A stretch of 64,000 bases of DNA from an uncultured bacterium (GCA_938028835.1 CALIMJ010000022.1:1-64000), one strand, 5' to 3'; positions 43,223 through 52,020 are shown, counted from the first letter of the stretch. Notes: generated by a model not told the origin, from the sequence alone. Numbers and translations: made by a program.

Positions 43223-44211
43223 GCACGCAGGTGGCGCAGTCGGGCGCGCAGGCCGTGGCCCGGCGGGAGGGCTCGCCGTGGACGGGCCTCTGGGCGGTGG
43301 TGTACAAGGAGCTGGCGGACCACCTCACGGGCATCCGGATGCAGATCCTGGAGACCCTCATGCTCCTCACCGCGGTGGGCACCGTCTACGCGGCCACCCA
43401 GAGTATCCGGCAGACCATCGGAGAGGACCCCTTCCTGTTCCTCCGGTTGTTCACCACCGCCCGTGAGCCGTTGCCTTCCTTCGTGGGCTTTCTGGGCTTC
43501 CTGATCCCGCTCACCGCCATCGCCCTGGGGTTCGACGCGATCAACGGCGAGTACAGCCGGAGGACCCTGAGCCGTGTGCTCAGCCAGCCCATCTACCGGG
43601 ACGCCCTGATCCTGGGGAAGTTCCTGGCAGGGTTGGCGACCCTGGCCATCACCCTGGTGGCCCTGTGGGTGGTGGTCACGGGCATGGGCCTGTTCGTGCT
43701 GGGGCTGCCGCCCGGTGGGGAGGAGGTGGCGCGGGGCCTGTTGTTCCTGGTGGCCACCCTGGCCTACGCGGGGATCTGGATGGGCCTGAGCATGCTGTTC
43801 TCCGCGATATTCCGGCAGCCGGCCACCTCCGCCATGACTGCCATCGCCGTCTGGCTGCTGTTCGCGGTGTTCTGGGACATGCTGGCCGCCCTGATCTCGC
43901 AGGCGCTGCGGCCCACCCAGTACGGCGGCGTGGCGGAGGAACTGGCTCAGGCGCGCTTGCAGCTGCTGCTGGCGCGGTTCTCGCCCAACACCCTGTACGC
44001 GGAGACGGTGATCGCCCTGCTGAACCCCGCGGTGCGATCCCTGGGGCCGGTCCTCATCACACAACTGGAGGGCGCGGTGCTGGGTACGCCGCTGCCGTTG
44101 GGACAGAGCCTGCTGATCGTCTGGCCGCAGTTCACGGCTCTGGTGGCGGTGGTGATCCTGCTGTTCGCGGCCACCTACGTGCTGTTCCAGCGGCAGGAGG
44201 TCCGGGCCTAG
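43219..44211 (+). CDS. ABC-2 type transporter permease
   Basis: A 330-residue integral membrane protein with about six hydrophobic segments, starting with the cytoplasmic [19 protein letters not shown] region; the loop [33 protein letters not shown] is diagnostic of ABC-2 permeases of the NosY/YhfG type. It forms the channel of the exporter with the preceding ATPase. Cargo unknown. Confidence 0.88.
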   Translation: MSTQVAQSGAQAVARREGSPWTGLWAVVYKELADHLTGIRMQILETLMLLTAVGTVYAATQSIRQTIGEDPFLFLRLFTTAREPLPSFVGFLGFLIPLTAIALGFDAINGEYSRRTLSRVLSQPIYRDALILGKFLAGLATLAITLVALWVVVTGMGLFVLGLPPGGEEVARGLLFLVATLAYAGIWMGLSMLFSAIFRQPATSAMTAIAVWLLFAVFWDMLAALISQALRPTQYGGVAEELAQARLQLLLARFSPNTLYAETVIALLNPAVRSLGPVLITQLEGAVLGTPLPLGQSLLIVWPQFTALVAVVILLFAATYVLFQRQEVRA

Positions 44212-44220
44212 TCGGCCCCC

Positions 44221-44595
44221 TCACTCCAGCCACTCGGTCTCATAGGAGGCGGTCTGCGGGACCACGCACAGGAACTCCGCGGTCTGCGGGCCGGGGTTCT
44301 CGTAACGGTGGGCCACACCCGAGGGGATGAACACCACGTCGCCTGCGGCCACCTCCCGGACTTGGTCGCCGAGGGTGAGGCGGATCCTCCCGGACAGCAC
44401 GTACTGCTCGTGCTCCACGGTGGGGTGGCGGTGGAGGGGGATGACCCCACCGGGCTCGAGGGTGAACTTGCGCAGGACGAAGTTCGGCGCGCCGTCCGCG
44501 GGCCCCACCAGCACCTGCACCCACGCCCCGGCAGCTCGTTCCACAGGGCGCCGTGCCACCTGCTCTGCGGGCCGGACCGTACCCACGACCTCCAT
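44221..44595 (-). CDS. cupin-domain protein
   Basis: A 124-residue single-domain cupin. Motif 1 is VIPLHRHPTVEHEQYVLSGRIRLTLG with the His-His-Glu metal ligands, motif 2 is DVVFIPSGVAHRYENPG with the last His. Small cupins of this kind bind a sugar or a metal-ligand complex. Located 21 bases after the zinc dehydrogenase on the same strand, so probably part of a short carbohydrate-type operon with it and the aldolase-like gene. Confidence 0.82.
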   Translation of the reverse strand: MEVVGTVRPAEQVARRPVERAAGAWVQVLVGPADGAPNFVLRKFTLEPGGVIPLHRHPTVEHEQYVLSGRIRLTLGDQVREVAAGDVVFIPSGVAHRYENPGPQTAEFLCVVPQTASYETEWLE

Positions 44596-44616
44596 GCTGA
44601 CCTCCCCGGGGCGTTG

Positions 44617-45843
44617 TCACGGAAACTGGAAAACCACCTTGAAGGCCTTCCCCGCCGACTTGCCCAGTGCCGTCCGCAGGGCGTCCCCGTAGCGATCCAG
44701 GGGGAACCGGTGGGTCACCAGGCTGGAAAGGTCCAGCTTCCCTTCCTCCATCCACCGAAGTACCAGCTCCAGGGTCCGGACCCGCCGGCCCTTCCAGTCC
44801 TCCACCGCGTACGCGTAGCTGCCCACTACCCGCAACTCCTTCAGCCACACCGGCGTCCAGTCCACCCCGCGGGGGAGGGACGCCAGGCCCAGCACCACCA
44901 CGGTACCCCCGGGGCCGGCTAGGCGAAGGGCGTCGTCCAGGCTCCGGCCGGAGCCCACGCAGTCCACCACCAGCCGCGCGCCTCCCACCACCACCCGCTT
45001 GCCCAGAAGGGGCCTGCGCAGCCGGGCTCCCAGTAGGTCCGCCAGCGGTTCGTAGTGCCCGTCCGCGCCCTGCAGCTGCACCGTGTGGTCCGCGCCCAGG
45101 GACTGAGCTCGCTCCGCCTGGTAGGCGTACTTGACCAGCGCCACCACCCTGGCGCTGCAGCCCAGGGCCCGTAGACACGCCAGCACCGCCTGGCCGATCA
45201 CCCCGCCGCCGATGACCAGGACGGTGTCGTGGTCCGCGGGCCGCCAGCGCAGCAGGGCGTGGAGGGCACAGGCTGCGGGCTCGCTCAGCAGCGCGTTCTC
45301 GTCGGGGACGGCGTCGGGAACGGGGAGGACCTGCGACCGGTGTGCCACGAAGGTCTCGCCCCAGCTCCCTCCAGTGTCGCGGCACGCTCCCACCATCAGT
45401 CCGGGACTCAGGTGGCCGTCCGTGGTCCGCACGCACAGGTGGTACTCACCGGCTCGGCACGGGCCGCACGGGTCGGAAAATCCACGGGCACGGCAGGGCA
45501 ACACCGGTTCCACCACCACCCGCTGTCCTAAGGGCAGGTCCGCGGCCCCGGGCCCCGTCTCCACCACCTCCCCCACGTTCTCGTGGCCGGGGACGAACGG
45601 GAAGGAGGCGAAGGCGGAAGCCGACGGGCTGGCCTGCAGGGTGACGAGGTGCAGGTCGCTGCCGCAGATGCCGCCCATCCGTACCCGAACCCGGACCCAG
45701 TCACGGCCAGGCAGGGGCACCTCCGGCAGCTCCCGCAGGCGCAGGGCCGAAAGCCCGCTCCAGTACGCGGGCTCCCACAGACTCCCCACGGCCCGGGTGA
45801 GGAGGTAGCGGGGCACCGTGGGGTGGAAGACGAGGGCCCGCAT
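44617..45843 (-). CDS. zinc-dependent alcohol/polyol dehydrogenase
   Basis: A 408-residue medium-chain dehydrogenase. Catalytic zinc residues are in GGICGSDLHL and PGHENVGEVVE; a structural zinc site appears as CGPCRAGEYHLC with a preceding Cys in LPCRARGFSDPCGPC. The NAD(P) fold is VLVIGGGVIGQAVLACLRALG. The substrate is unknown; the neighbours (class II aldolase-like enzyme, cupin) suggest sugar-acid or polyol breakdown. ATG 45843 lies four bases after the aldolase-like stop. Confidence 0.88.
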   Translation of the reverse strand: MRALVFHPTVPRYLLTRAVGSLWEPAYWSGLSALRLRELPEVPLPGRDWVRVRVRMGGICGSDLHLVTLQASPSASAFASFPFVPGHENVGEVVETGPGAADLPLGQRVVVEPVLPCRARGFSDPCGPCRAGEYHLCVRTTDGHLSPGLMVGACRDTGGSWGETFVAHRSQVLPVPDAVPDENALLSEPAACALHALLRWRPADHDTVLVIGGGVIGQAVLACLRALGCSARVVALVKYAYQAERAQSLGADHTVQLQGADGHYEPLADLLGARLRRPLLGKRVVVGGARLVVDCVGSGRSLDDALRLAGPGGTVVVLGLASLPRGVDWTPVWLKELRVVGSYAYAVEDWKGRRVRTLELVLRWMEEGKLDLSSLVTHRFPLDRYGDALRTALGKSAGKAFKVVFQFP

Positions 45844-45847
45844 GGGG

Positions 45848-46993
45848 CTATTCCATGGGCACCTGGCGGATGAACCCTCGCTCCAGACGGTCGAAGATGT
45901 CGCGGAGGTCGGGACCGGTGATGGTGAGCCCGTGGTTTTTCAGCCCCACCACCGCTCGCCCCGGATCGGGGGCCTGGCGGACCAGGTCCGCCACCGCTTG
46001 CGCCAGCTGGAGGGTGCCGCAAGGGTAGTTGACCAGGGTGGACCGGACGCCCTCCATCCACGCGTGCACGTGGACGATGGCCCCCACCTGCGGGTGTTCG
46101 GTGTAGATCATCCAGTGCTCGATGGCGTCGACGGAGACTCTCCGGGGCTGCACGTGGGGAGGCACGCTGAGGACCATGGCAGCCCGCTCTGGGTCGAATC
46201 CCTTCACCAGCAGCATGTCGCGCCCCACCACCCGCATGTTGGCCTTGTTGACCCCGCTGGCGCTCATCCAGAACCGCGTGGCGTCCTTGCGTACGCTGAG
46301 GTTCCCGTAGCTCAGTCCCCCGATCCCGTACAGGAGCTCGATGTGGCGGAGGTCCCGGGGCGAGAGGAGCTGGTCGATCGGGAATGGTGCGGGCAGCAGC
46401 CCCAGAGCGTCTAGGCGGCGCCCCGCCTCTGCCAGCTCCCGGGTCAGCTCGTCCCCTTCCCACAGCTCGGGGGGCAGATCAGGCTCGAACACGTTGTCGA
46501 TCACCAGCTGCGAACACGCCAGGGGCTGCAGCCGCTCGTACACCCCCTCGAAGTACTCTCGCGACCCAAACTCCCCCGGCACCGCGTAGTAGCCCTGTTC
46601 GAGGGTCACGAAAAACGTCCGGATCCCCTCCGGGTGTCGGACCAGGTAGACGCATAGGTTGGCCAGGGAGCGGACCAGGAGCGGGTAGCCGGCCCGCAGC
46701 ACATCCTCGGGGGGGTGGGCTTCCAGGACCACCGCCACCACGAAGGTGGCCTTGGCGCGACGCCGGTAAGCCCGAGGCCGGAGGGGGTTCACGAAGTTGA
46801 ACACCAGCCGCAGCTGTCCGTCGCCCTCGGGGCGGAAGTGATGGCCACGCCGCTGGAACACGTTCCGAACACCTTCCGCAAACTGTTCCAGCGCGGGGTC
46901 GTAAGGTTCCCCCGCGAAGCCGAAGACTAGGGGTCTGGCCTCGCTGGCCTCCCGCATCGCCCGCAGCTGTTCACGCACCACGGTCACGTCCAT
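45848..46993 (-). CDS. class II aldolase/adducin-domain protein with extra N-terminal domain
   Basis: The last ~190 of 381 residues form a class II aldolase/adducin domain: GGLSYGNLSVR, FWMSASGVNKANM, IVHVHAWMEGV with the zinc histidines, and AVVGLKNHGLTITG with another. The first ~190 residues are a separate domain (FGFAGEPYDPALEQFAEG, LRLVFNFVNPLRPRAYRRRAK, FFVTLEQGYYAVPG) that I do not recognise. Usual family members are about 210-260 residues. The aldolase part may cleave or epimerise a sugar phosphate. First gene of the minus-strand trio with dehydrogenase and cupin. Confidence 0.75.
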   Translation of the reverse strand: MDVTVVREQLRAMREASEARPLVFGFAGEPYDPALEQFAEGVRNVFQRRGHHFRPEGDGQLRLVFNFVNPLRPRAYRRRAKATFVVAVVLEAHPPEDVLRAGYPLLVRSLANLCVYLVRHPEGIRTFFVTLEQGYYAVPGEFGSREYFEGVYERLQPLACSQLVIDNVFEPDLPPELWEGDELTRELAEAGRRLDALGLLPAPFPIDQLLSPRDLRHIELLYGIGGLSYGNLSVRKDATRFWMSASGVNKANMRVVGRDMLLVKGFDPERAAMVLSVPPHVQPRRVSVDAIEHWMIYTEHPQVGAIVHVHAWMEGVRSTLVNYPCGTLQLAQAVADLVRQAPDPGRAVVGLKNHGLTITGPDLRDIFDRLERGFIRQVPME

Positions 46994-47028
46994 GGCCTGT
47001 CCACTCGAACCCGCTGGACTGGGTCACA

Positions 47029-47060
47029 GAGCATAACTTCGCGGCCGACGGTTCGAATCC
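47029..47060 (+). other. tRNA-like fragment (T-arm consensus)
   Basis: GGTTCGAATCC (47050-47060) is an exact T-loop consensus, preceded by GAGCATAAC resembling an elongator tRNA-Met D-stem/anticodon (CAT) run. The arms do not pair well and no matching acceptor strand is found, so this is not a functional tRNA. It lies in the 67-base gap between lgt and the aldolase-like gene. Confidence 0.35.
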
Positions 47061-47813
47061 CTACCCCTCGGCCTCTGAGGCGGCAGGCTTGCTGCCCCTC
47101 AGGAGGAACACGAGGGAGGCTACCACCAGTACCGCCGCAGCCAGCTGGCCCAGAGCGAACGGGCCTAGCACACGGTCCTCGGACCGCAGCAGGTCGAGGA
47201 GGAACCGGATCGCGGACAAGCCGCCCACCGTCTTCCAGAACACCTCACCCTCGAAGCGCCGACGCGACAGCCACCGCTGAGCCAGCACGAACAGCACCAG
47301 GGAGGTGAGGACCTCGTACAGTTGCAACGGGTGCCGGGGCGCGTCGGGCGCGGTGGGGAACACCACGCCCCAGGGCAGGGAGGTGGGGTCCCCGTACAGC
47401 TCGCCATTCATGAAGTTCCCCCACCGCACCAGGGCGTTGGCCAGCGGGATCCACGTGGCGCAGGCGTCCGTGAAGGACCAGGCGGAGATCCGCTCCCGCC
47501 GGGCCAGCCAGGCGGCGTACAGGAGCCCGGCCGCGATGGCGCCGTGGGACGAAAGACCCCCGCGGTCGATCCGGAGGACCTCCACGGGGTTGGCCCAATA
47601 GAAGGCGGGGTGCGACAGCACGTAGGCCAACCGGGCGCCCGCGAACAGCGTCAGCACGAAGCCGAGGGCCACCCGGTCCGGAAGGTCCGCAGGCAGTCCC
47701 ACCCGTGGCGCAGCCCGGCGCGTGAGCGCGATGCCGGCCAGGATGGACAGGGCCACCATGAAGCCGTACCAGCGGATGGCGAAGGGGCCGACCTGCACCA
47801 GGATGGGGCTCAC
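47061..47813 (-). CDS. lgt: prolipoprotein diacylglyceryl transferase
   Basis: Lgt moves diacylglycerol from phosphatidylglycerol to the lipobox cysteine of exported lipoproteins. The 250-residue membrane protein shows IRWYGFMVALSILAG, DRGGLSSHGAIAAGLL (catalytic His) and the signature ALVRWGNFMNGELYGDPT, then PRHPLQLYEVL. GTG 47813 is used because family sequence begins immediately (SPILVQVGPFAIRWYG); there is no SD, but TACAAT ends six bases upstream, implying a leaderless message. Divergent from the adenine deaminase gene. Confidence 0.93.
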   Translation of the reverse strand: MSPILVQVGPFAIRWYGFMVALSILAGIALTRRAAPRVGLPADLPDRVALGFVLTLFAGARLAYVLSHPAFYWANPVEVLRIDRGGLSSHGAIAAGLLYAAWLARRERISAWSFTDACATWIPLANALVRWGNFMNGELYGDPTSLPWGVVFPTAPDAPRHPLQLYEVLTSLVLFVLAQRWLSRRRFEGEVFWKTVGGLSAIRFLLDLLRSEDRVLGPFALGQLAAAVLVVASLVFLLRGSKPAASEAEG

Positions 47814-47819
47814 GTAGCC

Positions 47820-47829
47820 ATTGTACGAT
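47820..47829. promoter_or_regulatory. overlapping divergent -10 elements for lgt and ade
   Basis: On the minus strand TACAAT (47825-47820) serves lgt six bases ahead of its GTG. On the plus strand TACGAT (47824-47829) could serve the adenine deaminase gene, whose ATG lies 30 bases on with a GGGGAGG site. The two hexamers overlap by two bases, so both genes cannot be initiated at once from the same DNA. Confidence 0.45.
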
Positions 47830-47859
47830 GGACCGGAAGTGAACTCCGGGGAGGCTGAC

Positions 47860-49629
47860 ATGCGGAGACCCAGCTGGCGCGTGGAGCTGATGCGCGTGGC
47901 CCAGGGGCGACAGCCTGCGGATCTTGTGGTCACCGGCGGCGTACTGCTGGACGTGTACACGGGCGAGCTGTTGGCGGACTGGATCGTGGCGGTGAAGGGG
48001 GAACGGGTGGCGTACGTGGGGCCGTGGCTGGACGGGCTCGTGGGCTCCGAGACCCACGTGCTGGACGCGGGGGGCCAGGTGGTGGTCCCGGGGCTGGTGG
48101 ACGCGCACACCCACCTGTTCGGCGCTCGCTACAGCCCGCATGCGGCGATCCCCCACATCCTGGCGGGCGGGACCACGTGCCTGGTCACGGAACTCTCCGA
48201 GCTGGCCTACGTGGCGGGGGAGCTGGGCGTGCGGGCAGCCCTGGACGCTCTGCGAAGCCTGCCGGTGAAGGTGTACGCGACCCTGCCGCCCCTGGCTGCC
48301 ACGGCCCCGCACCTGGAGCGGCATGCACCGCCCGTGGACGCGTACCGGGAGCTCCTCGACGACCCTTTGGTGGTGGGGCTGGGCGAGGTGTACTGGGGGA
48401 ACCTGGTGCTTCGGGAAGACCCTCGGCTGCTGGAGTTAATCGAGCTCGCGCACGCCGCGGGAAAGGTGGTGGAGGGACACGCCGCGGGTGCCCGGGGAGC
48501 GCGCTTGGCGGCCTACGCGGCGGCGGGGGTGACCTCGTGCCACGAGCCCACTACCGCCGAGGAGGTACGGGAGAGGCTACGGCTCGGCTACCACACCATG
48601 GTCCGGGAGGGCAAGATCCGGCAGGAGCTGGAGGCCGTGGCGATCCTGTGGCGGTCTGCGGACGTGGACCTGAGGCGCCTCTGTCTGGTGACGGACAGCG
48701 CCGGCGCCCGGGAGATCCTGGAAGAGGGCTACATGGACGCGGTGGTCCGCAAGGCGGTGGGCTTAGGGATGGATCCCGTGGCCGCGGTCCGCGCCGCCAC
48801 CCTGGTGCCCGCGGAGCGGTTCCGGCTGGACGGCGAGGTGGGGGGGCTAGGTCCCGGCAGGTACGCGGACTTCAGCCTGGTGCCGGACCTCGGGGAGTTC
48901 CACCCCACGGTGGTCGTCAGCAGCGGGCGCGTGGTGGCCCGGGACGGGAAGCCGGTGGTCTCCGTACCGCCGCATCGCTACCCGGATGAGCTGCTGGGCA
49001 CCCTCCGGCTGGAGCTCCCGCCGGTGGAAGCGTTTCAGGTAGCGGCTCCCGTGGCCCGCGGCACCGGTACCGTTCGGGTGCGGGTGGTGGAGATGGTCAC
49101 GCACTTGGTAACCCGGGAGGGCGAGGCGGACGTCCCGGTGCGGGACGGCTGGTTGGTCCCCGACGGCGACCTGTGCTTGGTGGCCGCCCTAGACCGGCAG
49201 GGTGGCAAAGCGCCCTTCGTGGGCTTCGTCCGTGGCTTCGGGCTGCGCCGGGGCGCCTGCGCCACCAGCATGGCATGGGACAGCCCGCTTCTGCTGGCCG
49301 TGGGGAAGTCGCCCGAGGACCTCCAGTGCGCCCTCGCGCGCATGGTAGCCCTAGGGGGCGGGGTCGTGGTGTGTGCGGGAGGAGAGGTGCTGGCGGAGCT
49401 GGCAGCCCCCGTGGCGGGCGTGGTGTCCGTGGACCCCCTGGAGGAGGTGGCGCGACGAGAGGTACAGGTGGACCGGGCGCTGCAACGTCTGGGCGCGGTA
49501 GGCCCCCGGCCTTCGCTGACCGTGGACGTGCTGGCGGGGCTTGCCATCCCGCACCTCCGCGTCTGCGACCGCGGGTACGTGCGGGTGCGGGACGGCGCCA
49601 TCCTGGGGCTGTGGCCGGACGGCGCTTGA
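47860..49629 (+). CDS. ade: adenine deaminase
   Basis: Adenine deaminases of the amidohydrolase superfamily convert adenine to hypoxanthine in purine salvage. The 589-residue protein has VVPGLVDAHTHLFG (metal His pair), GLGEVYWGN, VVEGHAAGARG, TSCHEPTTAEEV and LVTDSAGAREIL (metal Asp), then the Ade C-terminal domain with GFGLRRGACATSMAWDSPLLLAVG. The metal-site motifs vary slightly from the EMMN/TDD forms of characterised enzymes, so the exact substrate is not certain. ATG 47860 has GGGGAGG upstream. Confidence 0.83.
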   Translation: MRRPSWRVELMRVAQGRQPADLVVTGGVLLDVYTGELLADWIVAVKGERVAYVGPWLDGLVGSETHVLDAGGQVVVPGLVDAHTHLFGARYSPHAAIPHILAGGTTCLVTELSELAYVAGELGVRAALDALRSLPVKVYATLPPLAATAPHLERHAPPVDAYRELLDDPLVVGLGEVYWGNLVLREDPRLLELIELAHAAGKVVEGHAAGARGARLAAYAAAGVTSCHEPTTAEEVRERLRLGYHTMVREGKIRQELEAVAILWRSADVDLRRLCLVTDSAGAREILEEGYMDAVVRKAVGLGMDPVAAVRAATLVPAERFRLDGEVGGLGPGRYADFSLVPDLGEFHPTVVVSSGRVVARDGKPVVSVPPHRYPDELLGTLRLELPPVEAFQVAAPVARGTGTVRVRVVEMVTHLVTREGEADVPVRDGWLVPDGDLCLVAALDRQGGKAPFVGFVRGFGLRRGACATSMAWDSPLLLAVGKSPEDLQCALARMVALGGGVVVCAGGEVLAELAAPVAGVVSVDPLEEVARREVQVDRALQRLGAVGPRPSLTVDVLAGLAIPHLRVCDRGYVRVRDGAILGLWPDGA

Positions 49630-49654
49630 CACCCGGGGACGGAGCTGGTAGCGT
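49626..49654 (+). promoter_or_regulatory. promoter of the SAM riboswitch-thrB-thrC unit
   Basis: TTGACA (49626-49631), 17 bases, then TAGCGT (49649-49654) with a TGG extension. The -35 overlaps the stop codon of the adenine deaminase gene. Predicted start near 49661, about 17 bases before the riboswitch stem. Confidence 0.65.
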
Positions 49655-49677
49655 TTCGTCAACAGGACAACTGAATA

Positions 49678-49800
49678 GCAACACCCTTATCCAGAGTGGG
49701 CGAGGGACGGGCCCGATGACCCCCGGCAACCTACCGGCGGACAGCCGGCAAGGTGCCAACTCCCGCGGAAGGCATTCCGAGAGATAAGGGCGGTTGTTGC
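49678..49800 (+). ncRNA. SAM-I (S-box) riboswitch
   Basis: The conserved S-box core is present: CTTATC.CAGAG at the 5' side of P1, GAGGGAC, GGGCCCGATGA, CCCGGCAACC, AAGGTGCCAA and the closing GAGAGATAAG. P1 pairs CCCTTATC (49684-49691) with GATAAGGG (49783-49790) and may extend through GCAACA/TGTTGC (49678-49683 with 49795-49800). It binds S-adenosylmethionine. It stands between a good promoter and the homoserine kinase gene, so high SAM should lower thrB-thrC expression. Confidence 0.93.
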
Positions 49801-49856
49801 CCTCCGCGGCTGGATTCCGGTGGATGTTCCGTTCGCCGGGTTTCGGCGCCGGAGGG
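49800..49856 (+). terminator. possible riboswitch expression-platform terminator
   Basis: CCCTCCG (49800-49806) pairs exactly with CGGAGGG (49850-49856), enclosing a smaller CGCCG/CGGCG hairpin, and is followed by TTTCTCGTTGT. The 5' arm abuts the 3' end of P1. An alternative is translational control, as the thrB SD sits inside a small CTGG-AGGT-CCAG hairpin (49868-49879). Confidence 0.5.
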
Positions 49857-49879
49857 TTTCTCGTTGTCTGGAGGTCCAG

Positions 49880-50809
49880 ATGCGGGTGCGGGTAACGGTA
49901 CCGGCCACCTCGGCCAACCTCGGGCCGGGGTTCGACTGCCTCGCGATGGCGCTGGACCTGCGCAACGAGGTGGAGGCGGCCCTGTCGGACCGCCCCCGGG
50001 TGGAGGTGGCCGGGGAGGGGGAGGACGTGCTTCCGCGGGACGAGCGCAACACCGTGTACCGAGCGGCGGAGGCGGCGGCAGCCCGCGCGGGTGTCCGCGA
50101 CGTGGCGTTCGCGTTCCGGTGCTTCAACCAGATCCCCCTGGACCGCGGGCTCGGCAGCAGCGCCGCGGCCCGGGTGGCCGGGATCGCCGCGGCCAACCGG
50201 CTGCTGGGCCGCCCCCTGCCCCTGGCGGAGTTGGTGCGGTTGAGCGTGGAGCTGGAGGGACACCCGGACAACGCGGTGGCGGCCTGGGTGGGCGGGGTCA
50301 CGGTGTCCGTGCGGGACTCCGACGGGGGCGTGTTCTGGCAGCGCGTCCTGCCGGCGCGGTTCCCGTCGGTGGTCCTGTGCGTGCCGGAGCTTCGGGTGCC
50401 CACGGGGGAAGCCCGGGCCCGGCTCCCCGCACAGGTGAGCCTGCAGGACGCGGTGTTCAACCTGGGCCGGGCTGCGCTGCTGGTGGCGGCTCTGTGCAAC
50501 GGGGACTTCCGCGCGCTGGCGGTGGCCACGCAGGATCGGCTGCACCAGCCTTACCGGGAGCCCCTGGTGCCCGGGTTCGCGGACGCGGTGGCCGCGGCCC
50601 GGGAGGCGGGAGCCTGGGGAGCGGCGCTGAGCGGGGCCGGCAGCACCCTGGTGGCCTTCTGCTCCCCGGAGTGCGCGGAGTCGGTGGGTGAGGCGATGCG
50701 GGCGGCCCTGGCGCGCCACGGGGTAGGCAGCCGGTGGCGGGTTTCGTCCGTGGACGCGCGGGGCACGGTGGTGGAAGACGCTCCAGGAGGTGGGACGTGG
50801 GACGGGTAG
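49880..50809 (+). CDS. thrB: homoserine kinase
   Basis: ThrB phosphorylates homoserine with ATP to O-phosphohomoserine, the precursor of threonine. The GHMP-kinase fold is clear: VTVPATSANLGPGFDCLAMAL at the start, the ATP loop PLDRGLGSSAAARVAG near residue 95, and the C-terminal GAWGAALSGAGSTLVAF. 309 residues. ATG 49880 has TGGAGG six bases upstream; the frame opens 20 codons earlier inside the riboswitch platform. The end overlaps thrC by 13 bases. Confidence 0.93.
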   Translation: MRVRVTVPATSANLGPGFDCLAMALDLRNEVEAALSDRPRVEVAGEGEDVLPRDERNTVYRAAEAAAARAGVRDVAFAFRCFNQIPLDRGLGSSAAARVAGIAAANRLLGRPLPLAELVRLSVELEGHPDNAVAAWVGGVTVSVRDSDGGVFWQRVLPARFPSVVLCVPELRVPTGEARARLPAQVSLQDAVFNLGRAALLVAALCNGDFRALAVATQDRLHQPYREPLVPGFADAVAAAREAGAWGAALSGAGSTLVAFCSPECAESVGEAMRAALARHGVGSRWRVSSVDARGTVVEDAPGGGTWDG

Positions 50810-52020
50810 CACAGCTGCGATGTCGGGCGTGCGGGACACCGCATCCCGTGGGTCCCGAGTACGTGTGCGAGCGGTGTTTGGGTCCGCTGGAGGTGGAGTA
50901 CGAGACCGCTAGCCTGCGGGAGGCCACGCGAGAACGGATCGCGTCCGGCCCCCGGTCCATCTGGCGGTACCGTGCCCTGTTGCCTGCGGAGCCGGAGGAG
51001 GACGACCTGCAGCCGGGCTTCACCCCCCTGATCCCGGCCCCGCGGCTGGGCGAGCGCCTCGGGCTGCGCCGCCTGTACCTGAAGAACGACACCACCAACC
51101 CCACCTGGTCTTTTAAGGACCGGGTGGTGGCGGTGGCGGTGGCCGCGGCCCGGGCCTTCGGGTTCCGGGTCCTGGCGTGCGCGTCCACCGGGAACCTTGC
51201 CCACGCGGTGGCTGCCCACGCGGCGCGGGCGGGCATGCGGGCGGTGGTGTTCGTGCCCCAGGGTCTGGAGGTGGGGAAGGTCCTTGCCACCTCCGTGTAC
51301 GACCCCACGGTGGTCGAGGTGGACGGGACCTACGACGACGTGAACCGCCTGTGCACCGAGATCGCGGGCGAGCACCCCTGGGCTTTCGCCAATATCAACC
51401 TGAGGCCCTTCTACTCGGAGGGCTGCAAGACCCTGGGGTTCGAGGTGGCCGAGCAGCTCGGGTGGAGGCTGCCAGACCACGTGGTGGTACCCGTGGCCTC
51501 CGGCAACCTGTTCGTCAAGACGGAAAAGGCCTTTGCGGAGCTGGCGCAGTTGGGCCTGGTGGAGGGCACCATGCCGAGGCTGCACGGGGCGCAGCCGGCG
51601 GGCTGCGCGCCCATCGCCGCAGCCCACCGGCGGGGGGACAGCCAGGTGGTCCCCGTGCGACCCCAGACGGTGGCCAAGTCCCTCGCCATCGGCAACCCCG
51701 CAGACGGGTACTACGCGTTGCAGACGGTGCGCAGGACCGGCGGGGTGTTCGAGGTGGCCACGGACGAGGAGATCGTGGAGGGGATGCGGCTGCTGGCGCA
51801 GACGGAGGGCATCTTCGCCGAGACCGCGGGCGGTGTCACGGTGGCTGTGCTGCGCAAGCTGGCCGAGGGAGGAGTGGTGGGGCCGGACGACGTGGTGGTG
51901 GCGCTAGTGACCGGCGCGGGCCTCAAGACCCTGGAGGCGGTGTCCGACGGCGGACGGCCCGCTATCCGGATCCGGCCGAGCCTGAAGGACTTCGAGCGGC
52001 AGGTGCTGGCCGCAGTCTAG
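50797..52020 (+). CDS. thrC: threonine synthase
   Basis: PLP enzyme that turns O-phosphohomoserine into threonine. An N-terminal zinc-ribbon-like segment (LRCRACG ... YVCERCLGPL) is followed by the fold-type II core: LKNDTTNPTWSFKDRVVAVA with PLP Lys107, CASTGNLAHAVAAHAARAG, the phosphate loop VASGNLF and TGAGLKTLEAV. 407 residues. GTG 50797 follows AGGAGGTG by six bases and overlaps the end of thrB, so both are under the same riboswitch. Confidence 0.93.
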   Translation: MGRVAQLRCRACGTPHPVGPEYVCERCLGPLEVEYETASLREATRERIASGPRSIWRYRALLPAEPEEDDLQPGFTPLIPAPRLGERLGLRRLYLKNDTTNPTWSFKDRVVAVAVAAARAFGFRVLACASTGNLAHAVAAHAARAGMRAVVFVPQGLEVGKVLATSVYDPTVVEVDGTYDDVNRLCTEIAGEHPWAFANINLRPFYSEGCKTLGFEVAEQLGWRLPDHVVVPVASGNLFVKTEKAFAELAQLGLVEGTMPRLHGAQPAGCAPIAAAHRRGDSQVVPVRPQTVAKSLAIGNPADGYYALQTVRRTGGVFEVATDEEIVEGMRLLAQTEGIFAETAGGVTVAVLRKLAEGGVVGPDDVVVALVTGAGLKTLEAVSDGGRPAIRIRPSLKDFERQVLAAV

